A stretch of DNA of 64,000 nt from Myroides marinus (lineage in GTDB: Bacteria; Bacteroidota; Bacteroidia; Flavobacteriales; Flavobacteriaceae). Position 1 is the first letter of the stretch; each line of letters begins with the position of its first letter. The DNA is taken from assembly GCF_900109075.1 (NCBI RefSeq), contig NZ_FNYS01000012.1, forward strand, positions 56,016-120,015, written 5' to 3'. The notes beneath the pieces were generated by a model. That model searched no databases. It was not told where the DNA came from and saw only the letters and a list, made by a program, of their open reading frames with translations. Shown here one piece after another: positions 16,883 to 24,981 of this stretch. A program made the translations under genes and the position numbers.

Positions 16883-17257
16883 TTATTTCGTTTCTAATAA
16901 TATATCTAGTTCTTCATTATTGTAGTAATTAGGAGTGGTTAATCTCAATTGGTTAGGTAGTTCACTAGCTACAAGTTCATCGTATATGAATGAGAAATTG
17001 ATGTATGGAGGTACAGCTAATATCACTAAGTTATAGGCGATAATAGTATAATCATCATTAATATCTGTAGTACCTTCTAATATAGTAATACCTCTATCTG
17101 TAATCGCATTAGTGATAGTATTGACAATGTTTTCCCATAACTCCTCTAAGTAGTCAAAGCTATTGTGTATATCCACGATGGCGTAGCTAAATTGTATAGA
17201 TAGCGTTACTTTTTTGGGATAAGGGATAACCAAATCGTGTTGAGTGATTATAGGCAT
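16883..17257 (-). CDS. Uncharacterised 124-residue protein, first gene of the operon
   Basis: This small soluble protein is not recognised. It has strand-rich segments (KVTLSIQFSYAIVDI, YTIIAYNLVILAVPPYINFSFIYDEL) around a central helix (LEELWENIVNTITNAI). It is the first gene of the four-gene minus-strand operon (124-aa, 218-aa, FMN reductase, acetyltransferase). The promoter must lie in the short divergent gap shared with the Crp/Fnr gene. A role with the 218-residue partner is inferred only from the 2-bp spacing. Confidence 0.5.
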   Translation of the reverse strand: MPIITQHDLVIPYPKKVTLSIQFSYAIVDIHNSFDYLEELWENIVNTITNAITDRGITILEGTTDINDDYTIIAYNLVILAVPPYINFSFIYDELVASELPNQLRLTTPNYYNNEELDILLETK

Positions 17258-17305
17258 AATATTGTAATGAATAGCTAAAGGTAAACAATTGCAGGCTTAA
17301 TTGCT

Positions 17306-17313
17306 TATTTTTG
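17306..17313 (+). promoter_or_regulatory. -7 element of the Crp/Fnr regulator gene
   Basis: TATTTTTG matches TAnnTTTG and predicts a start near 17318, about 22 nt before the ATG at 17340. This excludes the upstream TTG at 17301 as a start. The possible -33 TTG at 17289 is closer than usual (14 bp). Confidence 0.5.
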
Positions 17314-17339
17314 TAGATAGGATATTTTTACAACTTATT

Positions 17340-17912
17340 ATGTTCGATTTATTAATTCAGCACATTCAAGAGAAAGTACAACTAACTTCAGAAGAAGCGA
17401 TTCAATTAGAAGCGTATTTTACATTTAAGAAGCTAAGAAAAAAACAGTATCTCTTACAAGAAGGAGAAGTGTGTAAGTATATGACTTTTGTAAATAAAGG
17501 AGTGCTGAAATCATATGTTATAGACGAAAAAGGAGTGGAGAATATCAATTTTCTAGGTTGGGAAGGCTGGTGGATAGCAGATTCGTATAGCTTCTTTACA
17601 GGAGAGAAAGGAGTGCTAAATATAGACGCTTTAGAAGATGTAGAACTGTTGTTAATTTCAAAAGAAGACTATGATAAGTTAGTAGTGGATATGCCTGTAA
17701 TGAGTACCTATTTTAGAATACTATATGAGCGCAGCTTATCTAATAAAGACAGACGTATTCTGAGTAATATAGCTTATAATGCAGAAGAGAAGTATGCACA
17801 GATTATTACTTGTTACCCTGAATTGCTCAATAGAGTTCCACAGCACCTATTAGCTTCTTATTTAGGACTAACCCCAGAGACAGTTAGCCGTATAAAGAAA
17901 AAGATGAAATAA
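17340..17912 (+). CDS. Crp/Fnr-family transcriptional regulator
   Basis: The regulator has 190 residues from the ATG at 17340. The N-terminal half is a cyclic-nucleotide-binding-like beta roll (KKQYLLQEGEVCKYMTFVNKG). The C-terminal half is a winged helix ending in YLGLTPETVSRIKKKMK. The recognition helix has Glu180, Ser183 and Arg184, the E-x-x-S-R arrangement that in FNR-type proteins reads TTGAT half-sites. The four cysteines of a true oxygen-sensing FNR are absent, so the ligand is unknown. Two TTGAT-like boxes lie right after its stop codon, before the next gene, making that gene the prime target. Confidence 0.88.
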   Translation: MFDLLIQHIQEKVQLTSEEAIQLEAYFTFKKLRKKQYLLQEGEVCKYMTFVNKGVLKSYVIDEKGVENINFLGWEGWWIADSYSFFTGEKGVLNIDALEDVELLLISKEDYDKLVVDMPVMSTYFRILYERSLSNKDRRILSNIAYNAEEKYAQIITCYPELLNRVPQHLLASYLGLTPETVSRIKKKMK

Positions 17913-17917
17913 TCTCA

Positions 17918-17954
17918 TTGATGTAGATCAATGGAATGCCTTGTTTTAGATCAA
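17918..17954 (+). promoter_or_regulatory. Two FNR-type boxes upstream of the PRISE-family gene
   Basis: A perfect box TTGAT-GTAG-ATCAA lies at 17918-17931. A second, imperfect box TTGTT-TTAG-ATCAA lies at 17941-17954. Their centres are 23 bp apart. Taking TAGCTTTG at 17977-17984 as the -7 element and a start near 17988-17989, the centres fall at about -41 and -64, the usual class II and class I activator positions. Confidence 0.65.
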
Positions 17955-17976
17955 TGCACAGGTATTTAGGATGCTT

Positions 17977-17984
17977 TAGCTTTG
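17977..17984 (+). promoter_or_regulatory. -7 element of the PRISE-family gene
   Basis: TAGCTTTG fits TAnnTTTG. No TTG is found at the usual -33 distance, where the second FNR-type box lies instead. That is the arrangement expected of an activator-dependent promoter. Confidence 0.5.
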
Positions 17985-18002
17985 TTCTCAAAGAAATTAA
18001 TT

Positions 18003-19070
18003 ATGAAGAACATCGCATTAGTAGTTGGTGTTAGTGGTATTGCTGGTAGTAACTTAGCAAAAGAACTAATTGCCCAAGATTGGATAGTATATGGATTAGC
18101 ACGTAATCCAAAAGGTAGCATAGAGGGAGTTATCCCTGTTGTAGCAGATTTATTAGATACAGAAGGTTTGGCTATTGCCTTAAAAGAGATAACACCTACA
18201 CATGTATTCTTTACCACGTGGATGCGACAAGCTACAGAAGCAGAGAATATAATCGTCAATGCTACTTTAGTAAGAAACTTATTAGATACCTTATCTCCTA
18301 AAAAGTGTGTGATGCATGTAGCTTTAGTTACTGGACTAAAGCATTACTTAGGACCTTTTGAAGCTTATGCAAGCTCAGGGACACTACCTAAAACACCTGT
18401 AAGAGAAGAACACCCTCGTTTAGATTTAGAGAACTTTTATTATGCACAAGAAGACGAAGTCTATGCTGCTGCTGAGCGAGATGGTTTTACTTGGAGTATA
18501 CACCGTCCACATACTTTGATTGGGCATGCAGTAGGTAACTTGATGAATATGGGGATAACCCTTGCCGTAAACGCGAGTATTTGTAAAGTAGAAGGTTTGC
18601 CTATGGTGTGGCCAGGATCAGAAGCCCAGTGGAATGGGGTATCAGATATAACAGATGTTAGAATATTAGCTAAGCAATTAGTATGGGCAGCTACTACACC
18701 TGAGGCAGCCAATCAAGCGTTTAACGTGACTAATGGAGATGTATTTAGATGGAAGTGGTTATGGGAAGAGATAGCAAATTACTTTGAGATACCTTTTGAA
18801 GGGTATAATGGTAGTGTTAGACCTTTAGAGTCTGTGTTATTATCTAAAGAGAAAGTGTGGCAGAGTATTGTACAACAATGTCAATTACAACCCAATACAT
18901 TAAGCACTTTAGTTTCTCCATGGCATACAGACGCAGATTTAGGTCGCCCAATAGAGGTGTTTACCGATATGTCTAAGAGTAGAAAACTTGGTTTTACTGC
19001 ATATAAGAGTACAAAAGATTCTTTTATAGAGTTATTTGAGCAGTTAAGAGAAGAGCAGTTAATTCCATAG
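18003..19070 (+). CDS. NAD(P)H-dependent SDR, progesterone 5-beta-reductase/iridoid synthase-like (PRISE)
   Basis: The protein has 355 residues from the ATG at 18003. It opens with the Rossmann motif VVGVSGIAGSNLAKEL (GxxGxxG form) and the W.VYGLARNP segment, which resembles the plant PRISE opening. The family's modified catalytic residues are present: Lys113 in TGLKHYLGPFE and Tyr146/147 in NFYYAQED, with SIHRPHTLIGH, ASICKVEGLPMVWPG and NVTNGDVFRWKWLW. PRISE enzymes reduce activated C=C bonds of enones (1,4-reduction). The bacterial substrate is unknown, and may be quinone- or enone-like electrophiles. The FNR-type boxes upstream suggest control by the Crp/Fnr neighbour. Confidence 0.85.
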   Translation: MKNIALVVGVSGIAGSNLAKELIAQDWIVYGLARNPKGSIEGVIPVVADLLDTEGLAIALKEITPTHVFFTTWMRQATEAENIIVNATLVRNLLDTLSPKKCVMHVALVTGLKHYLGPFEAYASSGTLPKTPVREEHPRLDLENFYYAQEDEVYAAAERDGFTWSIHRPHTLIGHAVGNLMNMGITLAVNASICKVEGLPMVWPGSEAQWNGVSDITDVRILAKQLVWAATTPEAANQAFNVTNGDVFRWKWLWEEIANYFEIPFEGYNGSVRPLESVLLSKEKVWQSIVQQCQLQPNTLSTLVSPWHTDADLGRPIEVFTDMSKSRKLGFTAYKSTKDSFIELFEQLREEQLIP

Positions 19071-19078
19071 AATTATAT

Positions 19079-19104
19079 AAAGCAGGTGAGAGCCTGCTTT
19101 TTTT
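19079..19104 (+). terminator. Intrinsic terminator
   Basis: The stem AAAGCAGG / CCTGCTTT has a 6-nt loop and a T-run. It closes the PRISE-family gene. Confidence 0.85.
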
Positions 19105-19261
19105 ATGCTTTCGTATTTCTCAAAACTGGACTATCTGTCTTCATCATTATAATCGTAATATTGTGTGAAATAAAGAACGTATAACAGAAGTGAATTGTAC
19201 TTTTGTATTTCGTTCTTTAGCGAGTATAAAACACGATAGTTTAACAAGAGTTAAATACATA

Positions 19262-20113
19262 ATGAATAAGTCAGAACCTCATATAATCTCTATTCAGAGT
19301 ACCGTATCTACAGGTTATGTAGGTAATAATTCAGCCAGCTTTGCTATACAGCTTCACGGAATTAATTGTGTTGCTATACCCACTATATTGTTGTCCAGTC
19401 ATACAGATAAACCTGTCTATTATGGAGAGGCTGTTTCTCAAGAGTTGTTTGAGAAGTTAGCTAAGGGAGTATTAGAAATAGATACAGCCAAACAAACACA
19501 ATATGCAGTAAGTGGTTATTTAAAGAGTCAAGATATTATTGATTCTACAGCTCATTTAATTACAGAATTAAAGAGACAGAACAATATTACGTATATCTAT
19601 GACCCTGTTTTTGGAGATACTCGTACAGATGGACTATATATTCCTAAGGAACAAGCAGATTATTCTAAGGATAGATTGCTTCCATTAAGTGATATTCTTA
19701 CACCTAATCACTTTGAGTTAGAGTATATCACAGGAGTGAGTATTACTAATGAAAAGGAACTTTTAGAAGCTGTAAATACAAACGAGCAATTAAGAGATAA
19801 GCAGATAGTACTGACTACAGCTGAGATGACGGAGAATGAAGAGCATCGAGTGGAAGTAATCTTGATTAGCAACGGGCAGTTGAAACATTTTTATGCAGAG
19901 AATATCCCAGTAGAAGTAGTAGGTACAGGTGACTTATTTACAGGAACTTTATCAGCACAATTGACTTTAGGGCGTACTTTAGAGGACGCTATACAGATAA
20001 GCATGAACTTCTTATCTAAAGCGTTGAAATATGTGCATAGTCACCAATTAAAAGAAATGAATGCAATGGCTATCTTACAGGCACAAGATGTCTTGGAAGT
20101 AGTATGTGAATAA
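19262..20113 (+). CDS. pdxY: Pyridoxal kinase, PdxY/PdxK type
   Basis: The kinase phosphorylates pyridoxal, and perhaps pyridoxine and pyridoxamine, to salvage vitamin B6. It has 284 residues from the ATG at 19262; a longer 307-residue reading starting at 19190 begins inside the probable promoter (TACTTTTG at 19198-19205) and is not preferred. Ribokinase-fold landmarks are ISIQSTVSTGYVGNNSASFAIQL, YDPVFGDT, ILTPNHFELEYITG and the C-terminal VVGTGDLFTGTLSA with the catalytic Asp of GTGD. The gene is alone between hairpins; the short 3' hairpin and GNAT gene follow. Confidence 0.9.
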   Translation: MNKSEPHIISIQSTVSTGYVGNNSASFAIQLHGINCVAIPTILLSSHTDKPVYYGEAVSQELFEKLAKGVLEIDTAKQTQYAVSGYLKSQDIIDSTAHLITELKRQNNITYIYDPVFGDTRTDGLYIPKEQADYSKDRLLPLSDILTPNHFELEYITGVSITNEKELLEAVNTNEQLRDKQIVLTTAEMTENEEHRVEVILISNGQLKHFYAENIPVEVVGTGDLFTGTLSAQLTLGRTLEDAIQISMNFLSKALKYVHSHQLKEMNAMAILQAQDVLEVVCE

Positions 20114-20117
20114 CAGG

Positions 20118-20137
20118 AAGCAGGTAGATACCTGCTT
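20118..20137 (+). terminator. Short intrinsic terminator after pdxY
   Basis: The hairpin AAGCAGGT / ACCTGCTT is followed by TTTATTG. The T-run is weak, so some read-through into the acetyltransferase gene 24 bp later is likely. Confidence 0.6.
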
Positions 20138-20160
20138 TTATTGTAATAAGAAAAAATGAT

Positions 20161-20691
20161 ATGAATAAAACAATAAGAACAGAACAGTCAAAGGATTATC
20201 AAGTAGTAGAGAATATTGTCAGATTAGCCTTTGAATCAGAAGAAATGAGCGATCACAGAGAGCATCTATTAGTACAACGTTTGCGTCAGTCTAAAGATTT
20301 TGTTCCAGCGTTATCATTAGTTTGTGAAATAGATGGGGAGGTGGTAGGACATATCTTATTTACGAAGATAAAGATTGTATCATCTACAAGTGTATTCGAA
20401 TCTTTAGCATTGGCACCAGTCTCTGTATTACCAAAGTATCAGAAACAAGGAATTGGAGGAGCGCTTATTACAGAAGGGCATAAGCAAGCTAAGGAGTTAG
20501 GTTATACATCAGTAGTGGTTTTAGGACATGAAGCTTATTACCCTAAGTTTGGGTATCAACGAGCAAGTAAATATGGTATTCGTTTACCATTTGATGTTCC
20601 TGATCAGAATAGTATGGCTATTGAATTAGTACCACATGCTTTAGATGAGATTAGTGGAGTAGTAGAGTATCCAAAAGAGTTTATGGAATAG
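20161..20691 (+). CDS. GNAT N-acetyltransferase, YhbS-like
   Basis: The 176-residue enzyme has an acetyl-CoA loop in VLPKYQKQGIGGALITEGHKQAKELGY (Q-x-x-G-I-G-G). It continues with VVVLGHEAYYPKFGYQRASKYGI, the arrangement typical of the YhbS group: LG...YY..FGF.PA...GI. The substrate is unknown. It begins 47 bp after pdxY on the same strand, with only a weak hairpin between, so partial co-expression is possible. A strong terminator follows. Confidence 0.88.
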   Translation: MNKTIRTEQSKDYQVVENIVRLAFESEEMSDHREHLLVQRLRQSKDFVPALSLVCEIDGEVVGHILFTKIKIVSSTSVFESLALAPVSVLPKYQKQGIGGALITEGHKQAKELGYTSVVVLGHEAYYPKFGYQRASKYGIRLPFDVPDQNSMAIELVPHALDEISGVVEYPKEFME

Positions 20692-20692
20692 T

Positions 20693-20723
20693 AAAAGGAG
20701 TGCAATAGAGCACTCCTTTTTTT
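20693..20723 (+). terminator. Intrinsic terminator between convergent genes
   Basis: The stem AAAAGGAGTGC / GCACTCCTTTT has a 6-nt loop, then a T-run. Confidence 0.85.
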
Positions 20724-20761
20724 ATATATTACCCAGTATTTGAATACTGTTGAATCTGGAT

Positions 20762-21685
20762 TTAAGTATGTGAAAGAGAGGCTACCATTGTCTGTTTATC
20801 GTCAAATAATGAGAGAAGCTCATTAGTTACCATAAGAGTGATATCATCATCTTCTTTATAGATGTTATATGTAACTCCTTCTAATTCTGGAGTGAATGCA
20901 AAGTACACTGTTTTTGTATCCTTGTTTACACAAGCGTTGATTATCTCTTGCATTTGGCGTGTACTGTGATTTTTCTGATAAATAGCATATATCGTTAACT
21001 CTTCTCCTTCACGCTCGTATAGGACAACAGTATCTAATTCTTTAGAATAATACACAGATCCTTTAAAGCTAAAATCGTAGTTAGCATAGCAATAAAAGAA
21101 TGCTAATCCCACATTTTTAGTCTGAAGTCTGTTATATGTATATCCCTCTTCTACATATTGTTTAAACAATAAACGAGAGTTGGTATCATCTAAGTCTAAA
21201 CTTTCAAAAGTAGTAGTAGAGGACTGGGTATTATTGATAGAAATACTTGCTTGGTACTCGTCTATAGCAGTATAGCCAAACTTAGGATAGTATTCTAACA
21301 CAGTATCATTAGCGAATAAGAAATAGCCTTTTAGTATTGTGTTATATTCTTCTTTTATATAGTCTAATAAGAAACGGGATAATCCTTTTTTCTGATAAGT
21401 AGGAGCTGTCATCACTGTTCCCAATTGACCTACTTTTATTGTTTGACCACCTTTTGTCAGATCAAAAATACTTAATGTGGTATGAGAAACTATTTGATCA
21501 TTTTTGAACAGAGAATAAATGATACAATCTTCTCCCCAATATCCAGATTGGTAAAAAGCTTCAAAGTCAAACTCCCACACTTCTTTACACATACGATTAA
21601 ATTCTTGACGTAGTGAATCGTTCTCTTGATAGCGAATATGTAGTATATACTCTTCGTTGTTTATATTTATTGTTTTGCTTGTCAT
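20762..21685 (-). CDS. GNAT-family N-acetyltransferase, two-domain
   Basis: The protein has 307 residues, longer than a single GNAT domain. The N-terminal 150 residues carry the acetyl-CoA site (VGQLGTVMTAPTYQKKGLSRFLLDYI, Q-K-K-G-L form) and FLFANDTVLEYYPKFGY. The C-terminal half is a second alpha/beta domain without a clear CoA loop, as seen in Eis-like or degenerate tandem GNATs. The substrate is unknown. It is divergent from the AraC-type regulator, a placement often seen for regulator and target. No operator was identified in the 114-bp gap. Confidence 0.78.
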   Translation of the reverse strand: MTSKTININNEEYILHIRYQENDSLRQEFNRMCKEVWEFDFEAFYQSGYWGEDCIIYSLFKNDQIVSHTTLSIFDLTKGGQTIKVGQLGTVMTAPTYQKKGLSRFLLDYIKEEYNTILKGYFLFANDTVLEYYPKFGYTAIDEYQASISINNTQSSTTTFESLDLDDTNSRLLFKQYVEEGYTYNRLQTKNVGLAFFYCYANYDFSFKGSVYYSKELDTVVLYEREGEELTIYAIYQKNHSTRQMQEIINACVNKDTKTVYFAFTPELEGVTYNIYKEDDDITLMVTNELLSLFDDKQTMVASLSHT

Positions 21686-21799
21686 TGGTACTTTATATTT
21701 GGCACAAAGGTCTGTATTATAGCGATATTACTACATGACTGTTTTGTTTAATATATGTGCAAAAAGTTGTTTTTATTCTTAACTTTGAATAAGTAAGCA

Positions 21800-22627
21800 A
21801 TGTGTGTATCAGTTATGGATTCCATTCAAATTATAAAGTCAAATCGTATTATTCCCACTTCTTTTCAGACCGAAAAGTTTACAAATAAGGGGATATTGCT
21901 TTCTTTCTGTCTAAATGGAGAGACTAAAGTGAAGGTGAATAATGTAGATATAGCATTGACTAAAGGTTCGCTACTAACAGTGTTTCCACAACGTATTTTC
22001 TCTATACCACACTCAGAAGAGGAAGGGGAGTATCTATGTATATTATTTGATTTGGATGTAATTAAAGATTTGATATTACCTACCAACTATCAATTCTTAA
22101 ACGAACTGGTGAGAAGACCAATCATACAGTTAAATGAAGGAAATCAGAAGGTATTTATTGATTATTACGAGTTGCTGGAACAGAATACTTCATTTACAAA
22201 TTCTGTGTTTTATACAGATGCTATAAAGTATCTATTGTACTCGCTTATTGCTCACATCAATCGGTTTTATGAACAAGATGAGGTTAATCTAAAACCGAGT
22301 TCTAAGAAAGAAACTATCATCTTTAGATTGTATAATTTGATACATCAAGACTATTTGACAGAGCACAGTGTAGCTTACTATGCAAACAAATTAAAACTAA
22401 CACCTAAATACTTAACTACGTTGGTAAGAAAGCAAACTGGTAAAACTGTCTCTGCGATTATTAATGAGTTGTTGATTACACAGGCTCAGTCTTATCTAAT
22501 CGCTACAGATAAACCAATTTATCTTATTGCAGAAGAATTGAAGTTCTTAGACAGTACCAGTTTCTGTCGTTATTTTAAAAAACACACAGGACAATCACCA
22601 TTAGCTTATAGACAAGCTCATCTGTAA
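21800..22627 (+). CDS. AraC-family transcriptional regulator
   Basis: The protein has 275 residues; a second ATG at 21815 (MDSIQI) is an equally good start. The N-terminal cupin-like sensing domain contains LSFCLNGETKVKVNNVD and GSLLTVFPQRIFSI. The C-terminal 100 residues hold the double helix-turn-helix: YYANKLKLTPKYLTTLVRKQTGKT, then LKFLDSTSFCRYFKKHTGQSPLAYRQ, which is the AraC signature. The effector is unknown. TAACTTTG at 21780-21787 is the probable -7 element. The divergent acetyltransferase gene is a plausible target. Confidence 0.9.
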   Translation: MCVSVMDSIQIIKSNRIIPTSFQTEKFTNKGILLSFCLNGETKVKVNNVDIALTKGSLLTVFPQRIFSIPHSEEEGEYLCILFDLDVIKDLILPTNYQFLNELVRRPIIQLNEGNQKVFIDYYELLEQNTSFTNSVFYTDAIKYLLYSLIAHINRFYEQDEVNLKPSSKKETIIFRLYNLIHQDYLTEHSVAYYANKLKLTPKYLTTLVRKQTGKTVSAIINELLITQAQSYLIATDKPIYLIAEELKFLDSTSFCRYFKKHTGQSPLAYRQAHL

Positions 22628-22682
22628 GAAAAGGATTTTGTTCTAAATTATAGCAAATTGAGGGATAAGAAGTTGATAATTA

Positions 22683-22711
22683 TTGTTTTGTGATAAATAA
22701 TAATAACTTTG
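22683..22711 (+). promoter_or_regulatory. Promoter of the DNA glycosylase gene, probably leaderless
   Basis: TTG at 22683-22685, 18 bases, then TAACTTTG at 22704-22711. The offset seen at the SRP RNA gene (start about 5 nt after the last G) puts transcription at 22716, the A of the ATG. Confidence 0.5.
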
Positions 22712-22715
22712 AAGT

Positions 22716-23213
22716 ATGACAGATAATAAGAGAATACAATCTTTTAAACCAATTGTAAATGATCAAACTAAAGTATTGATATTAGGGACTATGCCGAGTA
22801 TTAAATCTTTAGAACATCAAGAATATTATGGCAATAAACAGAATGTGTTTTGGAAATTGTTGTTCACTATTTTTGATCAACCTTACCAAGAATCCTATAC
22901 AGAGAAGATGATATTGATTAGAGAAAGGGGAATTGGATTGTGGGATGTATTACAGTCCTGTGAGCGCAAGAGTAGTTTAGATAGCGATATTATAAAAGAA
23001 CAGGCGAATGATATACAAGGATTAATACAGGAGTATCCTACTATTAAAACAATTGCTTTTAGTAGTCAAAAGGCAAGACAGTATTTTACTAAATATATAG
23101 GCGAGATAGAGGGAGTGAGTTTATTAACTTTACCATCACCAAGTGGAGCGAATGCGAGAATGACTTTTAAGGAGAAAGCAGAGCATTGGCAAGAATTAAA
23201 AACAAAATTATGA
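22716..23213 (+). CDS. DNA-deoxyinosine (hypoxanthine) glycosylase, UDG superfamily family 6
   Basis: The 165-residue protein is predicted to excise hypoxanthine arising from adenine deamination in DNA. Motif 1, ILGTMPSIKSLEHQEYYGNKQN, and motif 2, LPSPSGANARM, match the family-6 HDG pattern (GTMPS..SL...YY....N.FW and LPS.S.ANA). In this family the polar residue of motif 1 replaces the Asp of uracil glycosylases. Its stop TGA overlaps the ATG of the DUF2461 gene (ATGA), so the two are translationally coupled. Confidence 0.88.
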   Translation: MTDNKRIQSFKPIVNDQTKVLILGTMPSIKSLEHQEYYGNKQNVFWKLLFTIFDQPYQESYTEKMILIRERGIGLWDVLQSCERKSSLDSDIIKEQANDIQGLIQEYPTIKTIAFSSQKARQYFTKYIGEIEGVSLLTLPSPSGANARMTFKEKAEHWQELKTKL

Positions 23214-23884
23214 AGCAGCTAAAGAAAGAACATATTGACTTTTTACTAATCTTAGAAAAGAATAATAACAAACCTTGGTTTGCAGACCATAAACCTGAGT
23301 TTGATAAGCTTTTTGGAGAGGTTAAAGCTTTTTTCAAAGTAGTACACGACGAGATGCTACAGCACGATAGTATAGATTTACTACATGTACACCGCATCTA
23401 TAGAGATGTGAGATTCTCTAAGGATAAAACTCCTTATAAAACATATTTCGGACTGCACTTAGGGCGTACTAAACCAATGCTTAGAGGAGGGTATTATCTA
23501 AATATAGAACCAGGTAGAAGTTTTGTAGGTGGTGGTTTTTGGGAGCCTAATAAAGAAGACTTACTGCGTATTCGCAAAGAAATAGAAGCTGATGATAGTG
23601 AGTTAAGAGATATTATTGCAGCTGAACAGTTTCAAAAGTACTTCGGAGAGCTTCAAGGAGAAGAATTAAAGACTGCTCCTAAAGGATTTGATAAAGAGCA
23701 TCCTGCAATTGATTTGTTGCGTAAAAAGCAGTATTTAGTGATGCGTTCTTTTACAGATAAAGAAGTATTAGCTCCTAATTTTAAAGAAGAGGTTATCAAG
23801 ACATTTATAGCGATGAGACCATTATTTGACTATATGTCAGATGTGTTGACTACTGATGTGAATGGAATGAGTTTATATGAATAA
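23210..23884 (+). CDS. DUF2461-family protein
   Basis: The protein has 224 residues from the ATG at 23210, which overlaps the glycosylase stop by 4 bp. An upstream TTG at 23186 would overlap further and is not preferred. The family signature is clear: FLLILEKNNNKPWFADHKPEF at the N-terminus, VHRIYRDVRFSKDKTPYKTYFGLHL in the centre, and GGYYLNIEPGRSFVGGGFWEP. DUF2461 has no established biochemical role. Coupling to a DNA repair glycosylase is a hint worth noting but not proof. Confidence 0.85.
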   Translation: MKQLKKEHIDFLLILEKNNNKPWFADHKPEFDKLFGEVKAFFKVVHDEMLQHDSIDLLHVHRIYRDVRFSKDKTPYKTYFGLHLGRTKPMLRGGYYLNIEPGRSFVGGGFWEPNKEDLLRIRKEIEADDSELRDIIAAEQFQKYFGELQGEELKTAPKGFDKEHPAIDLLRKKQYLVMRSFTDKEVLAPNFKEEVIKTFIAMRPLFDYMSDVLTTDVNGMSLYE

Positions 23885-23944
23885 GTAATTTGTAATAGTG
23901 AAGCTATAGGTAAAAGTATTTATTGATGTATAAAAAGTTTTAAG

Positions 23945-24922
23945 ATGACGTATTCTAAATATTTAGGAAATCTTGTTCTTTCTCAATTTGCAATTTGGAA
24001 GTTTGAAAAAAGACTACAATTAGCAGACAATATAGCTGTAAGTGTAGTAGTAGATAATTACTTCTTAAGTGATAATGTTCAGTTGATTGAACAAGTTGAT
24101 CTCTTTGTAAAGCAAGTTTTATCAGCAGGATGGAAGCTTGCTTTTGAGGAACTGACAGAGTATTTATATTATCAATTGATACTGAAAAAAGGATATGATT
24201 TTGATGAACATAAGTTTAGATATACGACACCATTAGAGAACGTACCACTTCATCAGTTATGGAATTATTTAGAGGTAGAGGTGGTTGTTTTGTTAGAGGA
24301 AGATTTAAACGAATGGTCTTTTAAGTTTAATGTTGAAGGCTTTAAAACTCAATTAGATGTAGTATATACAACTTTAGGTGTATTAGTTGCTCGAGAAGTG
24401 AATGATTGGAGAACTCCTTTAAATACAGAATACAAAGTACTATCTCCAGATTTAAGGTTATATTTTTATGAAGATATAGATCAATGGGTGAGTACACAAG
24501 TCATATCTACTAAATTATGGAATACTAGTGGATGTAGACTTTATATTGGAGAGGATGTATTTGCTATAGCGGGAATTGAAAAGAGAATAATCAACTGTAT
24601 TCATCAGTTGAAACTGAAGGATATAGAAGAGGTTTTTTTGGAAGGAGCTTCTTGGTTAGGAATTTCTTTTGATTATACTTGGCAGGATTATGATAAGGTA
24701 CACGAAGAGGATTTAATTTTAGATAAAGTTAATGAAAACAGACACTTATTAAATCAATTGGTAGCTCCTCCAAATAGGATTGAGATAGCTTTAAAAGGAG
24801 ATAGGTTGATTCTTATTCACTATAATGACTGTTATTGGGAGAATGAGTATGGTATTCACTTTATCTATGATGAAAAATTAAACCTTATAGCTATTAATGA
24901 AGGGAATTTTTATGAAGGATAG
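23945..24922 (+). CDS. Uncharacterised 325-residue soluble protein
   Basis: No signal peptide or membrane helix is seen. The composition is Trp/Tyr/Glu-rich with recurring strand-like units (WKLAFEELTEYLYYQLIL, DVVYTTLGVLVAREVNDW, EEVFLEGASWLGISFDY). The ending IALKGDRLILIHYNDCYWENEYGIHFIYDE looks like a small beta domain shared by several immunity-type or DUF proteins. I do not recognise the family. It has its own 60-bp upstream gap and a strong hairpin after it. Confidence 0.5.
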   Translation: MTYSKYLGNLVLSQFAIWKFEKRLQLADNIAVSVVVDNYFLSDNVQLIEQVDLFVKQVLSAGWKLAFEELTEYLYYQLILKKGYDFDEHKFRYTTPLENVPLHQLWNYLEVEVVVLLEEDLNEWSFKFNVEGFKTQLDVVYTTLGVLVAREVNDWRTPLNTEYKVLSPDLRLYFYEDIDQWVSTQVISTKLWNTSGCRLYIGEDVFAIAGIEKRIINCIHQLKLKDIEEVFLEGASWLGISFDYTWQDYDKVHEEDLILDKVNENRHLLNQLVAPPNRIEIALKGDRLILIHYNDCYWENEYGIHFIYDEKLNLIAINEGNFYEG

Positions 24923-24934
24923 CTATAGAGATAC

Positions 24935-24965
24935 AAAAAATGCTGACCAATGGTCAGCATTTTTT
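24935..24965. terminator. Bidirectional terminator between convergent genes
   Basis: The stem AAAAAATGCTGACCA / TGGTCAGCATTTTT has a 1-nt nominal loop. Confidence 0.85.
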
Positions 24966-24981
24966 GTTTATGAGAATATAT

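Noticed and set aside
17966..18259. Minus-strand ORF inside the PRISE gene
   Set aside because: It lies wholly within the coding frame of a well-supported gene and has no family features.
21707..21722. TTGGCACAAAGG near the GNAT/AraC gap as a sigma-54 site
   Set aside because: The -12 TTGC element is absent; only the -24 half fits.
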